Positions 8,790-18,327 are shown, numbered from the stretch's first letter. The stretch is 64,000 nt of DNA from Parvularcula sp964219355 (GCA_964219355.1 CAXPOZ010000001.1:930001-994000), one strand, 5' to 3'. Translations and numbers: made by a program. Notes: a model not told the origin generated them from the sequence alone.

Positions 8790-9386
8790 ATGCGTGTTTT
8801 CGTGAAGCTCCTGGCAGGAATAGCCCTTGGCCTCGTCCTCGGGTTCTTCATCTTTGTCGGCCAGCTGCCGCGCGAGCGTCATTTCGACGTGGATCGCGCG
8901 ATGAGCGCACTTGAAGGCATCCCCCGCGACAAGGTCGGCATCGTCGTCTTTACCGGCGGCAGCGGAGAGCGGATCGAACGGGCGCTCAAACTCTATGAGA
9001 CAGGCCTTGCCGAGCGGGTCCTGATCTCCGGCACCCACCCGCAGGTGACAAAGAACGATCTTGCCGCCACCGGTGACCGCACGCTGATCGAATGCTGTGT
9101 CGATCTTGGCCCCCGCGCCCAGACGACCATCGGCAATGCGCTGGAGGCCCGCGACTGGGCCGTTGCCCATGACTATGAAGCGGTCGTGCTGGTGACGTCC
9201 GAATTCCACCTGCCGCGCGCCGCCGTCGAGCTGAAACATGCCGCACCGAAACTGACGATCGTCAGTGTGCCCGTCGCTAGCCGTCTGGCCCCGGATGAAG
9301 GCTGGATGACCTCGCCCAAAGTCTGGAACCTGCTGTCGCGGGAATATGCCAAATTCCTGCTCGCCTATGCGCGGTCCCTGACCTGA
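8790..9386 (+). CDS. YdcF/SanA family (DUF218) protein
   Basis: A 198-residue protein with one N-terminal membrane anchor (about residues 5-25) and a DUF218 domain: VVFTGGSGERI, then VLISGTHP, and VTSEFHLPRA. The family is linked to envelope functions (SanA, ElyC) but the reaction is not established. It ends four bases before the acyltransferase gene, and the next gene overlaps that one, so 8790-11104 reads as one operon of envelope-related genes. Confidence 0.85.
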   Translation: MRVFVKLLAGIALGLVLGFFIFVGQLPRERHFDVDRAMSALEGIPRDKVGIVVFTGGSGERIERALKLYETGLAERVLISGTHPQVTKNDLAATGDRTLIECCVDLGPRAQTTIGNALEARDWAVAHDYEAVVLVTSEFHLPRAAVELKHAAPKLTIVSVPVASRLAPDEGWMTSPKVWNLLSREYAKFLLAYARSLT

Positions 9387-9390
9387 GCCC

Positions 9391-10161
9391 ATGCGACTTA
9401 TCCGTTCCTACGCCTATCTCCTCTTTCTCTGCCTCTCGACCACGGTGATCGGGTTACTGGGCGTGCCGTTCATGGCCTATCGCCCGGCTGCATGGCAGGT
9501 CGCCAAGCTCTGGGCGCGGAGCAATCTGTGCGCCGCGCGCTGGCTCTGCGGGGTTCGCTCAGAAGTGACGGGCCGGGAGCATTTTGAGACAAACCCCGCC
9601 ATCATCGCGGCCAAGCACCAGTCAATGTGGGAGACGCTGGCCCTGACAGTCGAGCTGCCGCGCGGCGCGATTGTCCTCAAAAAAGAGCTGAAGAGTATTC
9701 CGATGTTCGGCTGGTGGTGTCAGGCAGTCGGCTTCATCTTCGTCGATCGGGATGCCGGCGCCAAAACCCTGCGCTCGATGCTGACTGAGGCAAAGGCGGC
9801 GCTGGAAGACGGTGCAAGCCATATCGTCATCTTCCCCGAAGGCACCCGCGCGGCGCCCGGCAGCCATGCCCCCTATCAGCCGGGCATTGCGGCACTGGCC
9901 AAAAGCCTGAACCTGCCCGTTGTGCCGGTTGCGCATAATTCGGGCAGCTACTGGCTGACGCCGGGGCCGGAGAAGATCCCCGGCACTATCAAGATGGAAG
10001 TCTTCCCTCCCCTGCCTGCAGGGCTCGACCGCGCGGCGCTGACCGAGGAGCTGGAGCGGACGGTTGAAAATGCCGTCCGGCGGCTTGAAGCCGAGGCTCC
10101 GAGGGGACAAGCAGGGTCGAACCCGCCCGTCAGCGAAGGACTGCCCCGCCATGAGCACTAG
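9391..10161 (+). CDS. plsC: 1-acyl-sn-glycerol-3-phosphate acyltransferase
   Basis: A 256-residue membrane-associated acyltransferase forming phosphatidic acid from lysophosphatidic acid. An N-terminal hydrophobic helix precedes the active-site motif AAKHQSMWETL, where the usual HX4D reads HX4E, a substitution I believe is common among alphaproteobacterial homologues. The glycerol-phosphate binding motif FPEGTRAAPG is intact. It follows the YdcF gene by four bases and overlaps the next gene by 11. Confidence 0.92.
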   Translation: MRLIRSYAYLLFLCLSTTVIGLLGVPFMAYRPAAWQVAKLWARSNLCAARWLCGVRSEVTGREHFETNPAIIAAKHQSMWETLALTVELPRGAIVLKKELKSIPMFGWWCQAVGFIFVDRDAGAKTLRSMLTEAKAALEDGASHIVIFPEGTRAAPGSHAPYQPGIAALAKSLNLPVVPVAHNSGSYWLTPGPEKIPGTIKMEVFPPLPAGLDRAALTEELERTVENAVRRLEAEAPRGQAGSNPPVSEGLPRHEH

Positions 10162-11104
10162 CGAGCGCCGCGCCAACCGGCTTTTCCTGATCCTGCCCCT
10201 TGTCATCGGCGGGCTGCTGATCGCGGGCTATACCGCGCTGTGGTTCTATGGCGCGGGGTTCATGCGCGATGAGGTCGACAAGTTCATCGAGAATGAGCGC
10301 GAGGCCGGGCACACCGTCACCTATGACGGGATCAAGGTGCGCGGCTATCCCATGGCGCTCCGTGCCCGGATCGACAATTTCAACTGGGCGCAGCGCGGCA
10401 ATTTCGACTGGTCGGGCGAGATCCTCCACATTATTGCTGTCCCGCACGACCTTGAGACCCTGATCCTTGCCCCCCGCGGGCCGCAGGCGATCATTCTCGG
10501 TGAGGAATATCTCAGCCTGACGCCAAACAATCTGCGCGTGGGAATTGCCGAGGACAAATACAGCGCCGAAGGCGATGACGTGCTGGTCGAGATCCCCGAG
10601 GGACCATCCCTCGACCTTGGGTCGTTGAAAGCCAATTGGGTAAGCGATGAGCCGGATAAATGGTATCTTGGCGCGAGCTTCCGCAATGTCACCTATACGG
10701 ATGAAACAGACCGTCAGGCGCTCCTCCCAGGTGTCGACCTGCTTATCAGTCATGAGCCCGGACAGGGCGACAAGGTAACGATCGAGGCCTCCCAGATCGC
10801 CTTTGACGATGGGCGCGACGGCCCGCCGACCCTGATCAAGCTCGATGGCACGCTCGGCATTGATGAGGCGGGGTATCCTGCTGGTCGTCTCGACGTCACC
10901 TATCGCGATGAGCAAAAGCTCCTCTCGCTGATCCGCACGTTCGAGATTGCCGAACCCAACCAGCTTCTTCAGGCGGAGCTGGTGCTCAAGGCTTATCGCT
11001 CCGGCAAACCAGAGGCGACCGTGCCCTTCGAGATGACCGGCGGCGCGCTTTATATCTCCGGCATTGCCCGCGCCAAGATCGGCGAGCTACCAAAAATTCG
11101 CTAG
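10151..11104 (+). CDS. DUF2125 domain protein
   Basis: A 317-residue protein with one N-terminal membrane helix (FLILPLVIGGLLIAGYTALW) and a periplasmic beta-rich body. The stretch GIKVRGYPMALRARIDN is the characteristic start of DUF2125. No function is established. I chose ATG 10151 over an upstream in-frame ATG at 10064, because the extra 29 residues would read through plsC and lack the expected N-terminal helix. It overlaps plsC by 11 bases and converges on hisC with a four-base overlap. Confidence 0.83.
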   Translation: MSTSERRANRLFLILPLVIGGLLIAGYTALWFYGAGFMRDEVDKFIENEREAGHTVTYDGIKVRGYPMALRARIDNFNWAQRGNFDWSGEILHIIAVPHDLETLILAPRGPQAIILGEEYLSLTPNNLRVGIAEDKYSAEGDDVLVEIPEGPSLDLGSLKANWVSDEPDKWYLGASFRNVTYTDETDRQALLPGVDLLISHEPGQGDKVTIEASQIAFDDGRDGPPTLIKLDGTLGIDEAGYPAGRLDVTYRDEQKLLSLIRTFEIAEPNQLLQAELVLKAYRSGKPEATVPFEMTGGALYISGIARAKIGELPKIR

Positions 11105-12210
11105 CGGAAGGCCTTCAGGCTCTCAAGAAACGCATCGCTCGCCTCAGCGGGACCCACCGTCACGCGCAGATGTGAGGGCAGGCCGCTGGAGGCCGCACTG
11201 CGGATGAGGATGCCGTCTGCCTCAAGATGGGCAAGGATCACTTTTGCATCATCAGCACTGCCCGCATCGAAGGTCACGAAATTGGCGTGGCTGGGGATCG
11301 TCGCGAAGCCGAGCGCCTCGATCCCCTCTTTCAGACGCTCACGTTCGGACAAAGTGAAAGCACGGTTCTCCGTCATGAAAGCCTGATCGCGGATCGCGGC
11401 TTCGGCAGCTTTCAGTGACGGCACAGTGATGTTGAAAGGCGGGCGGATCCGCTCAAGGATTGAGATCACCTCCGGCGGGCCATAGCCCCAACCGACCCGC
11501 GCGCCGCCAAGCCCATAGATCTTGGAGAATGTCCGTGTCATGACGACATTATCCGTGCCGCGCTCTATCGCCTCATCAACGAGGTCGCGGCCATCACTAT
11601 AGGCCTCATCGGTCATATATTCCGCATAGGCGCCATCGAGAACGAGCATCACCTCATCAGGCAGGCCATCTCGCAGACGGCGTAAGTCTTCGGCCATCAG
11701 GACCGTGCCGGTCGGATTGTTCGGATTGGCGACAAAGACAATCCGTACCTCCGGCGTGACAGCGGCGAGGAGCGCATCGACATCCGCCAGAAAATCCTGC
11801 TCCGGTACAAAAATCGTCTTCACCCGGACCGCCGCCGCCGCGACGTGATAATAGGAGAAGCCATGCGCAGATTGAAGGATCGCCTCACCCGGCGCGGCAT
11901 AGGCGCGAATGAGAAGCTGGAGCACTTCGTCCGATCCCGACCCGATGATCAGGCGCGAGGGATCGAGCTCCTCAATTTCGGCAATCGCCGTTTTGAGATC
12001 GCGCGCCGCGCCATCAGGGTAAATATGAATACCAGCGGCCGCTTCACTCGCCGCCGCGACCACTTTCGGGCTCGGCCCCATCGCGCTTTCATTGGCGGAG
12101 AGCTTCCACACTTTCTTTCCACCCGCCTCGGCTTTGCCCGGCACGTAAGGGGCAATATCGGCGAGCCCGGCGAGAGGCTGCGGCCGTTTCGGCATTCTGT
12201 CTTCTGTCAC
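11101..12210 (-). CDS. hisC: Histidinol-phosphate aminotransferase
   Basis: A 369-residue PLP-dependent class I/II aminotransferase interconverting imidazole-acetol phosphate and histidinol phosphate in histidine synthesis. Visible motifs are NPNNPTGTV, VLDGAYAEY and the PLP-lysine stretch TRTFSKIYGLGGARVGWGY. The start overlaps the stop of the upstream methyltransferase gene by four bases, so they are co-transcribed. It lies outside a his operon; such copies sometimes act on aromatic amino acids, so specificity is not certain. Confidence 0.93.
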   Translation of the reverse strand: MTEDRMPKRPQPLAGLADIAPYVPGKAEAGGKKVWKLSANESAMGPSPKVVAAASEAAAGIHIYPDGAARDLKTAIAEIEELDPSRLIIGSGSDEVLQLLIRAYAAPGEAILQSAHGFSYYHVAAAAVRVKTIFVPEQDFLADVDALLAAVTPEVRIVFVANPNNPTGTVLMAEDLRRLRDGLPDEVMLVLDGAYAEYMTDEAYSDGRDLVDEAIERGTDNVVMTRTFSKIYGLGGARVGWGYGPPEVISILERIRPPFNITVPSLKAAEAAIRDQAFMTENRAFTLSERERLKEGIEALGFATIPSHANFVTFDAGSADDAKVILAHLEADGILIRSAASSGLPSHLRVTVGPAEASDAFLESLKAFR

Positions 12211-12977
12211 TTTCTGACTTTCTTCACGCGATTGGCGGGGCTCGCCTTCCCGAGGCGCCCCGGCATGAGGAGACCGGGACGGAAGACCTCCGCCTTGCTG
12301 CCGGAAATCGGCAGGGCACTGACCTTTCGGGCCTCAACCAGATTAACGCCCGCGAGATTGGGGAAGATCGGCGGCAGGCGCCAATCCTCAATCGTCGCGC
12401 CCAGCCGTTCCCAAGTCGGGGCGAGCCGCAGCAGCGCCTTGTTCCTGATCGGCGGGAAATGCAGCGCCGTTGCGTGGGCGGTCGGCCCGAACATGGCGGC
12501 TTTCAGCGCATCATCGAGCTGGCGCCGTGAATAGGGTTGGCCTGCCGCAAAGGGGCTGGTCTCGACCATCGCCCACGGCCCGCGGCGGTTGGCGACCGCG
12601 ATGATCATCAGACCGTCATCGGCGAGAACCCGCCATGCCTCGCGCAACAGGCGGCGGGCATCGGAACTTTCCTCCATGCCATGAAGGATCAGGAGCCGGT
12701 CGATCGAGGCATCAGGCAATGGCCAGGCGCATTCGCTGACCAGCGCTGCGGGGACATCGCCGCCCGCGCGGATGCCAGCCCCGGCGGGGCTCATCGCAAC
12801 CATGCGCTCTGCGCCGGTGAAAACACCGAGATAAGGCTGGGTGTAGCCAAAGCCTGCCACCCGCAGATGCTCTGCCGTGCCCCAAGCTTGGGTCAGTTTC
12901 GTCGACAGGGCCTCTTGCGCCACGGCACCCATGGCGCTGGCGTAGAACCCTTCGAGTTCCGAAACGGCCACCCGCAA
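12207..12977 (-). CDS. Class I SAM-dependent methyltransferase-like protein
   Basis: A 256-residue protein with a Rossmann methyltransferase fold of the Methyltransf_11 type: an early VAGFGYTQPYL in the SAM-binding position, then WPLPDASIDRLLILHGMEES and LLREAWRVLADDGLMIIAVANR. Gly-rich motif I is degenerate. The start is TTG 12977, supported by AAGGAG seven bases upstream. In many alphaproteobacteria this gene lies between hisC and gloB, as it does here. Substrate unknown. Confidence 0.82.
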   Translation of the reverse strand: MRVAVSELEGFYASAMGAVAQEALSTKLTQAWGTAEHLRVAGFGYTQPYLGVFTGAERMVAMSPAGAGIRAGGDVPAALVSECAWPLPDASIDRLLILHGMEESSDARRLLREAWRVLADDGLMIIAVANRRGPWAMVETSPFAAGQPYSRRQLDDALKAAMFGPTAHATALHFPPIRNKALLRLAPTWERLGATIEDWRLPPIFPNLAGVNLVEARKVSALPISGSKAEVFRPGLLMPGRLGKASPANRVKKVRK

Positions 12978-13046
12978 ACCTGATCTCCTTTGTCAGCGGT
13001 GCGAATTCGGCGCGACATTGCGCTTTTCGCGCCCATATCACAAACC

Positions 13047-13835
13047 ATGATCATGAAACGCACATACGGCCCGCTCACCGTCGTCCAATTTCCTTGCCTC
13101 AAAGATAATTATGGATTCCTGCTGCGCGAGGAGGGATCGGGAAAAACCGCCTGTGTCGACACGCCCGATGCCGACGCCATCGCGGCGGAACTGGGCCGGC
13201 AGGGCTGGGGCCTCGACCTGATCCTCAACACCCACTGGCATTTCGATCACACAGGCGGGAATGAGGCCCTCAAATCCCGCTTTGGCGCCCAGATCATTGG
13301 CCCGTCAGGCGAAGGGGACCGCATTCCGGGCCGTGACCGCGCCGTCAGCGGTGGTGATGAGGTGGCGCTCGGCAATGTCAGCTTCCGCGTGATCGACACG
13401 CCCGGCCATACGATGGGGCATATCTGCTTTCTTTTTGACGAGGGACATGTCGGCTTTGTCGGCGATACGCTCTTCAGCATGGGCTGCGGGCGCCTCTTTG
13501 AAGGCAGTCCCGAGCAGATGTGGACCTCCCTTTCCAAACTCAAAGCCCTGCCGGCGGACATGACGCTTTACTGCGCGCATGAATATACCGCCGCCAATGC
13601 CGCCTTTGCAGGCAGCCTCGGAGAGGAGAATGCAGCGCTCACTGCCCGGATCGGCGAGGTCAAAGCGTTGCGGGAAAAGGGCGAACCGACCGTGCCGATG
13701 ACGCTTGCGACGGAGCTTGAGACCAACCCCTTCCTTCGCGCTGATGCCCCCTCGATGCAGGCGGCCATCGGCATGGGGCAGGCTGCCCCGGCGGAGGTCT
13801 TCGCTGAGATCCGCCGCCGCAAGGACAGTTTCTAG
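13047..13835 (+). CDS. gloB: Hydroxyacylglutathione hydrolase (glyoxalase II)
   Basis: A 262-residue metallo-beta-lactamase-fold enzyme hydrolysing S-lactoylglutathione in methylglyoxal detoxification. The binuclear metal motif THWHFDHTGG, the GHTMGHICF histidines, the VGDTLF aspartate and the AHEYTAANAAFA motif specific to glyoxalase II are all present. I use ATG 13047; an upstream in-frame start at 12990 would add 19 residues not seen in the family. Divergent from the methyltransferase gene. Confidence 0.95.
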   Translation: MIMKRTYGPLTVVQFPCLKDNYGFLLREEGSGKTACVDTPDADAIAAELGRQGWGLDLILNTHWHFDHTGGNEALKSRFGAQIIGPSGEGDRIPGRDRAVSGGDEVALGNVSFRVIDTPGHTMGHICFLFDEGHVGFVGDTLFSMGCGRLFEGSPEQMWTSLSKLKALPADMTLYCAHEYTAANAAFAGSLGEENAALTARIGEVKALREKGEPTVPMTLATELETNPFLRADAPSMQAAIGMGQAAPAEVFAEIRRRKDSF

Positions 13836-13882
13836 TCTACCGCCAAATCTGTTAAGCTCTCCGGCAGGAGAGAGGATGAGGC

Positions 13883-14377
13883 ATGCGCATCGTTGGGACC
13901 GATCTTGACCGCCCCTCAAGCACGCAATTGCGGGCCATGCAGTTTGGCTATGCGAGCCTGATCCCCTTTGCCCTTGCCGCGATCCTGATCTGGATGACGC
14001 CGGGGCTCTTTACCTATGAACTGGCGATGAGCTTTATCGGCTGGGTGCTGATTTATGGCGCGATCGTCGTGTCATTCCTTGGCGGTGCAAGATGGGGCGT
14101 CGCGATCCGCGACTGGCGGCCCGACCGGCTGATCTTTACCGCCTTCCCGCTGCTGCTCGGTTGGGCGGCGGTGGTCCCCAACCAGTTGCTGCCCGGCCTT
14201 GGCATGGGATCGACCGTGCGGTTCGGCATCCTCCTCGTCGCATTCCTCTTTCTGCTGACGACTGAGCTGCTCGCGCGCAATGAATGGTCGCCATGGTATC
14301 GCGGATTGCGAATGCGGCTGACGCTGGCCACCACAGGTTTCCTGTTACTGACGATTTTGGGCCTGACCCGCTTCTAA
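13883..14377 (+). CDS. DUF3429 family membrane protein
   Basis: A 164-residue protein with five hydrophobic helices and a conserved FLGGARWGVAIRDW stretch typical of DUF3429. Function unknown. A GAGAGAGGA ribosome binding site lies directly upstream of ATG 13883. Its stop overlaps the end of the convergent pdeM gene by four bases. Confidence 0.83.
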   Translation: MRIVGTDLDRPSSTQLRAMQFGYASLIPFALAAILIWMTPGLFTYELAMSFIGWVLIYGAIVVSFLGGARWGVAIRDWRPDRLIFTAFPLLLGWAAVVPNQLLPGLGMGSTVRFGILLVAFLFLLTTELLARNEWSPWYRGLRMRLTLATTGFLLLTILGLTRF

Positions 14378-15111
14378 GCCTTTGCCCCAAGACGCCAGCC
14401 GCGCACCGGCTGGTTATCAGCCCGCAGCGATGAGACCGGCACACGAAAGACGCGCGGACCACTTCGCAGGAAGACATCAAAGCCATCCGGGAATGCTGGC
14501 GCAAAGGCCTCATCCAGCACGTTGAGCCCACCCGTATAGGCGCCCATTGAGGGCAGGATCATCCGCGTGCCGTCGGAGATGAAACAGCTTCGCCGGAAGC
14601 CGCGTCCCTCACTGACCGCCAGAGCACATGGGTGAAGGTGCCCCGCGACATGCCAGCCCGCCCCTTCGGGTTCATGGGTAAAGCGCAAGCCCGCCATGCT
14701 GATTACATCCACGGCCCTCCCCCTGAACGCTTTTGGCGGCAGAGGGTCGTGATTGCCGAGTACGAAGATCCAGTCCTGCGCTTCACAAAGCGCGATCAGC
14801 TTCTGGCGATCCTCGGCCATCATGCGGGCCTCCGCCCTGCCGTCATGGAAAGTATCGCCAAGCGAGAGAACCGTCCGGGGGCGGTATTTGCGGATCGCCG
14901 CCTCGACCACTTTTAAAGTCGCACGCGTGTCATAGGGCGGGATCATCTGTCCGCGTTCGGCGTAATGCGAGCCCTTCTCGAAATGCAGGTCGGAGACGAC
15001 AAGCAGGCTGGCGGCAGGCACGAACATCGCGCCCGACGCATCGAGCCAGACATCGGTGCCGGAGAGGCGCCAGTGACAGGCGCCAGGCCATTGATTGGAT
15101 CGTGTCGGCAT
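14374..15111 (-). CDS. pdeM: Ligase-associated metallophosphoesterase PdeM-like
   Basis: A 245-residue calcineurin-like phosphoesterase. Metal-binding motifs are VSDLHFEKG, LGDTFHDG, LGNHDP and GHLHPCA. This pattern, with an N-terminal lead-in ending in WHLSGTD-like sequence (here WRLSGTDVWLDASG), is that of the ligase-associated DNA damage response endonuclease PdeM, which usually accompanies an ATP-dependent DNA ligase, exonuclease and helicase. None of those partners is in this window. The start could also be GTG 15177, overlapping the dcd stop by four bases; no ribosome site settles it. Confidence 0.8.
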   Translation of the reverse strand: MPTRSNQWPGACHWRLSGTDVWLDASGAMFVPAASLLVVSDLHFEKGSHYAERGQMIPPYDTRATLKVVEAAIRKYRPRTVLSLGDTFHDGRAEARMMAEDRQKLIALCEAQDWIFVLGNHDPLPPKAFRGRAVDVISMAGLRFTHEPEGAGWHVAGHLHPCALAVSEGRGFRRSCFISDGTRMILPSMGAYTGGLNVLDEAFAPAFPDGFDVFLRSGPRVFRVPVSSLRADNQPVRGWRLGAKA

Positions 15112-15173
15112 GGAGGCAAAGGCTATGCGGCGCGCGGGGGCTTGGGAATGACGAGTTTTCCCGAACACCGCCC

Positions 15174-16256
15174 TCACCCCATATTGAAATGTTTCGAGAG
15201 CCGGAGGCTCTGGCCCTGATAGTTCGATTTCATGCCCGCCCCATAAGCAAGCGCAGGCTCGCCCGACAGCCGCTCGAAGGAAAGCCGGGCCACAGTCTGG
15301 CCATGCTCCAGCACGAAAGGCGCATCATAGCCGCGAACCTCAAGGACAGCGCGGCTCGGCGCCTCGAGCCCAAAGCCCGGGTCAAAGAAGCCCGCATAAT
15401 GCACTCGGAAGGCTCCAAGGTCGGTATCGATCGGCACCATCTCGGCAGCCAGGTCGCGCGGCATCCGCAGCTCTTCACGGCTCGCAAGAATATAAAATTC
15501 ATCCGGGTCCAGAATGAGAAATCCATTGGTGGGCCGGGGGATCGGCTCGAAAAAATCATCGGGCGCCAGCGCGCCGACCTTATCGATATCAATCAGGCCA
15601 GTATGCCGCCGCGCGCGGTAGCCGATGATGCCGCCCAAGCTGCCGCCAAGATCGACCGAGACGCGCAAGCCCCCTTCAATATCGGCAACGCCCGTCACGA
15701 GCGGATCGGCGACATGCAGGGCGGAGAGCTCATCATCGCTGAGCGCGCTCTGCCCGCGCCGGATCCGCAACTGGTTGAGGCTGGAGCCCTCCCGCACAAG
15801 GATCGAGAAGGTCCGGGGGCTGATTTCCGCATAAAGGGGACCGTCATAGCCCGCAGGCACGGTCTCATAAGATGTACCCATATCCGTCACGAGGCGGACA
15901 AAGACATCGATCCGGCCCGTCGAGCTTTTCGGATTAGCCCGCGCAAAGACACCGAAAGGCAGGGTCAGGCTCTCGCGCAGCTTGACGAGATAGACGCAGC
16001 CTTTCTCAAGGACGGCACCTTCGGTCAGGTCCAGCTCATGCAGGCCAAGCCCTTCTTCAAGGCGCCCTTCGACCGTCTTCTCCCGGCCCGGCAGGAATGC
16101 CGCGCGAACGCGCCATGCCTTCGCGCCGAGAGTCAGGTCGAGGCTGGCCGGCTGGATCTGGGCCGTGCCCGCCTCGGCGCCAAGGCCGATCACCCCGCTG
16201 CCAATCGCGGCGCGAATGTCATCTGCCTGAAAAATACCGTTGGTAGACGCGGTCAT
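15174..16256 (-). CDS. dcd: dCTP deaminase, tandem two-fold form
   Basis: A 360-residue protein, nearly twice the length of E. coli Dcd (193). Two copies of the dUTPase/dCTP-deaminase fold can be seen: the first has FARANPKSSTGRIDV, AEISPRTFSI and SSLNQLRIRRG; the second has DPDEFYILASREELRMP, FDPGFG and LEHGQTVARLSFERL. It converts dCTP to dUTP for thymidylate synthesis. Long forms of this kind are known in alphaproteobacteria. An AGAGGA site precedes ATG 16256. The pdeM gene follows closely and may be co-transcribed. Confidence 0.88.
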   Translation of the reverse strand: MTASTNGIFQADDIRAAIGSGVIGLGAEAGTAQIQPASLDLTLGAKAWRVRAAFLPGREKTVEGRLEEGLGLHELDLTEGAVLEKGCVYLVKLRESLTLPFGVFARANPKSSTGRIDVFVRLVTDMGTSYETVPAGYDGPLYAEISPRTFSILVREGSSLNQLRIRRGQSALSDDELSALHVADPLVTGVADIEGGLRVSVDLGGSLGGIIGYRARRHTGLIDIDKVGALAPDDFFEPIPRPTNGFLILDPDEFYILASREELRMPRDLAAEMVPIDTDLGAFRVHYAGFFDPGFGLEAPSRAVLEVRGYDAPFVLEHGQTVARLSFERLSGEPALAYGAGMKSNYQGQSLRLSKHFNMG

Positions 16257-16413
16257 AGGTCCTCTTTCTCAGTGTCAGACGGGGTACTGGCCCCCTCTGC
16301 CAAGAGCAAGACGCAACTGGAGGAAAGGCTTTGCGTGACGCGTCCGGAGGCGTAAACCGCCCCCTTCGCCGGGCAAGGGCGAATGCGTTGGGCAAAGTGT
16401 AAGTGAGGTCTCC

Positions 16414-16818
16414 ATGGAGACGCCCCTTTATGAGGAAGTGACGCGCGGTATCCGCGTCACCGTCGAGCCGGATTATCTGGAAGAAGAATCCGAGCCGTCC
16501 GAAAGCCATTATGTCTGGGCCTATCGGGTGCGGATCGACAATGATTCCGACACGGTCGTGCGGCTGTGTGACCGGCACTGGCAGATCACTGATTCAAGCG
16601 GCCGCACCTTCACCGTCGATGGAGACGGAGTGGTCGGCGAGCAGCCGGTTCTCGCGCCCGGCGATGTCTATGAATATGTCTCGGGCTGCCCGCTCGAGAC
16701 GCCATCAGGCCTGATGGTTGGCCATTACGGCATGCTGACCGCGGGCGGTGAGCATTTCATGGCCGGCATCCCCGCTTTCTCACTCGATAGCCCCCATTGC
16801 CGTCAGCGCCCGAATTGA
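16414..16818 (+). CDS. apaG: ApaG protein
   Basis: A 134-residue ApaG-fold (fibronectin III-like) protein, with YVWAYRVRIDN, LCDRHWQITDSSG, GVVGEQPVLAPGDVYEYVSG and the terminal GHYGMLTAGGEHF. ApaG is linked to divalent cation homeostasis in enterics, though its reaction is not established. Length is normal. It lies 44 bases before trkH on the same strand. Confidence 0.94.
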   Translation: METPLYEEVTRGIRVTVEPDYLEEESEPSESHYVWAYRVRIDNDSDTVVRLCDRHWQITDSSGRTFTVDGDGVVGEQPVLAPGDVYEYVSGCPLETPSGLMVGHYGMLTAGGEHFMAGIPAFSLDSPHCRQRPN

Positions 16819-16862
16819 CGGACACCCTCCCCCAGCGGCGCTGGTAGCTGCCCGAGAGAAGA

Positions 16863-18323
16863 ATGGAATTCCGCCCGGTCCTTTTCATTGTCGGCCTCTT
16901 CATCTGCATGACAGGGGGGTTGATGCTGTTCCCGCTGCTTGCCGATTTGATCGCCGGGCATGGAGACTGGCGCGCCTTTGGCACGGCCGCTCTGGTTTGC
17001 GGGACGTGCGGGACAGGCCTGGCCACGGCGTGCTGGGGCAAGATCGAAGGGCTGACGACACGGCAAAGTTTTCTGACTGTCACGATGATCTGGCTTGCGA
17101 TCGCGATCGCAGGCACCCTCCCCTTCATCCTCGGCAGCAAGGACCTTTCGGTCACCGATGCATTTTTCGAATCGATGTCGGGGCTGACGACAACGGGCAG
17201 CACGGTCGTATCCGGCCTTGATAATGCACCGCCTGGTTTCCTCTTGTGGCGTTCGATCCTGCAATGGCTTGGCGGTGTCGGCGTTGTCGTCATGGCAACC
17301 GCCCTGATGCCTTTTCTGGCCGTCGGCGGTCTGCAGCTCTTCCGCATGGAGGCCTCTGAACCCTCAGAGAAGATCTTGCCCGGCACGGGGCAGATCGCGA
17401 GCGCCATCACGATCCTTTATGTCTTCCTGACATTCTTGTGTTTTGCTGCTTATAAATTCTGCGGCATGACCGGGTTTGATGCGATCAATCATGCCATGAC
17501 AACGATTGCGACCGGCGGCTTTTCGACCAAGGATGCAAGCTTTGGCTATTTCCTGACCGACCCCTCCATCCGCTATCCCGTCGACCTTGTGGCGACAGTC
17601 TTCATGATTATCGGGGCTCTGCCCTTTACGCTGTATTTGCTTCTGCTCCGCGGGAAAGTCGGGAGGCTGACAAAAGACAGCGAGGTCAAGCTCTTCCTCC
17701 TCGTCATCGCAGCAGGTACCCTCATCATCGGCCTTAGAATTGCCCATGATTTTGGACTGGAACCGTTCCAGGCCTTCCGCCTTGCCATCTTCAACGTCGT
17801 CTCACTCATGACTGGGACGGGCTATGCTTCTGCCGATTACATGTTGTGGGGCGCGTTTGCCGCCGGGTTCTTCTTCATTATCCCGTTCGTCGGCGGATGT
17901 TCTGGTTCGACCTCCTGCGGTCTCAAGGTCTTCCGGGTGCAGGTCGCCTTCGAGGCCCTGGCGCTTCATGTCCGGCGATTGGCCCACCCGCACAGGGCAA
18001 CCGTTGCCAGATTCAATGGCCGCATTATCACCGATGACGTTTTCCTCTCGGTGCTGAGCTTCTTTTTCATCTATTTTGCGATCTTCGCGACGTCCGCCGT
18101 CATCCTGTCCACCATGGGGCTCGATATGATCACTGCCCTCTCGGCTGCCGGCACATCAATTGCCAATGTCGGCCCGGGACTGGGGCCTACGGTCGGTCCG
18201 GCATCAAATTTCGCCAGCCTGCCGGATGCCGCCAAATGGGTCATGAGCATCACCATGCTGATCGGCAGGCTAGAATTGCTGACCGTCCTCGTAATGCTGA
18301 CGCCATGGTTCTGGACGCGCTAA
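16863..18323 (+). CDS. trkH: TrkH-type potassium uptake membrane subunit
   Basis: A 486-residue inner-membrane K+ translocator with four M1-P-M2 units. Selectivity-filter-like loops appear as SGLTTTGSTV, TTIATGGFSTKD, LMTGTGYASAD and SIANVGPGLGPT, each with the expected glycine. TrkH works with the cytosolic NAD-binding protein TrkA, which is not in this window. Length matches the family. It ends five bases before the convergent phoB gene. Confidence 0.94.
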   Translation: MEFRPVLFIVGLFICMTGGLMLFPLLADLIAGHGDWRAFGTAALVCGTCGTGLATACWGKIEGLTTRQSFLTVTMIWLAIAIAGTLPFILGSKDLSVTDAFFESMSGLTTTGSTVVSGLDNAPPGFLLWRSILQWLGGVGVVVMATALMPFLAVGGLQLFRMEASEPSEKILPGTGQIASAITILYVFLTFLCFAAYKFCGMTGFDAINHAMTTIATGGFSTKDASFGYFLTDPSIRYPVDLVATVFMIIGALPFTLYLLLLRGKVGRLTKDSEVKLFLLVIAAGTLIIGLRIAHDFGLEPFQAFRLAIFNVVSLMTGTGYASADYMLWGAFAAGFFFIIPFVGGCSGSTSCGLKVFRVQVAFEALALHVRRLAHPHRATVARFNGRIITDDVFLSVLSFFFIYFAIFATSAVILSTMGLDMITALSAAGTSIANVGPGLGPTVGPASNFASLPDAAKWVMSITMLIGRLELLTVLVMLTPWFWTR

Positions 18324-18327
18324 GCGC

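Noticed and set aside
10064..10150. Extended start for the DUF2125 protein
   Set aside because: It would overlap plsC by about 100 bases and place an uncharacteristic basic leader before the membrane helix.
14733..16355. A 540-codon open frame on the plus strand opposite pdeM and dcd
   Set aside because: It is opposite two well-supported genes, is rich in Arg/Pro/Ser/His as expected of a reversed GC-rich frame, and shows no domain.
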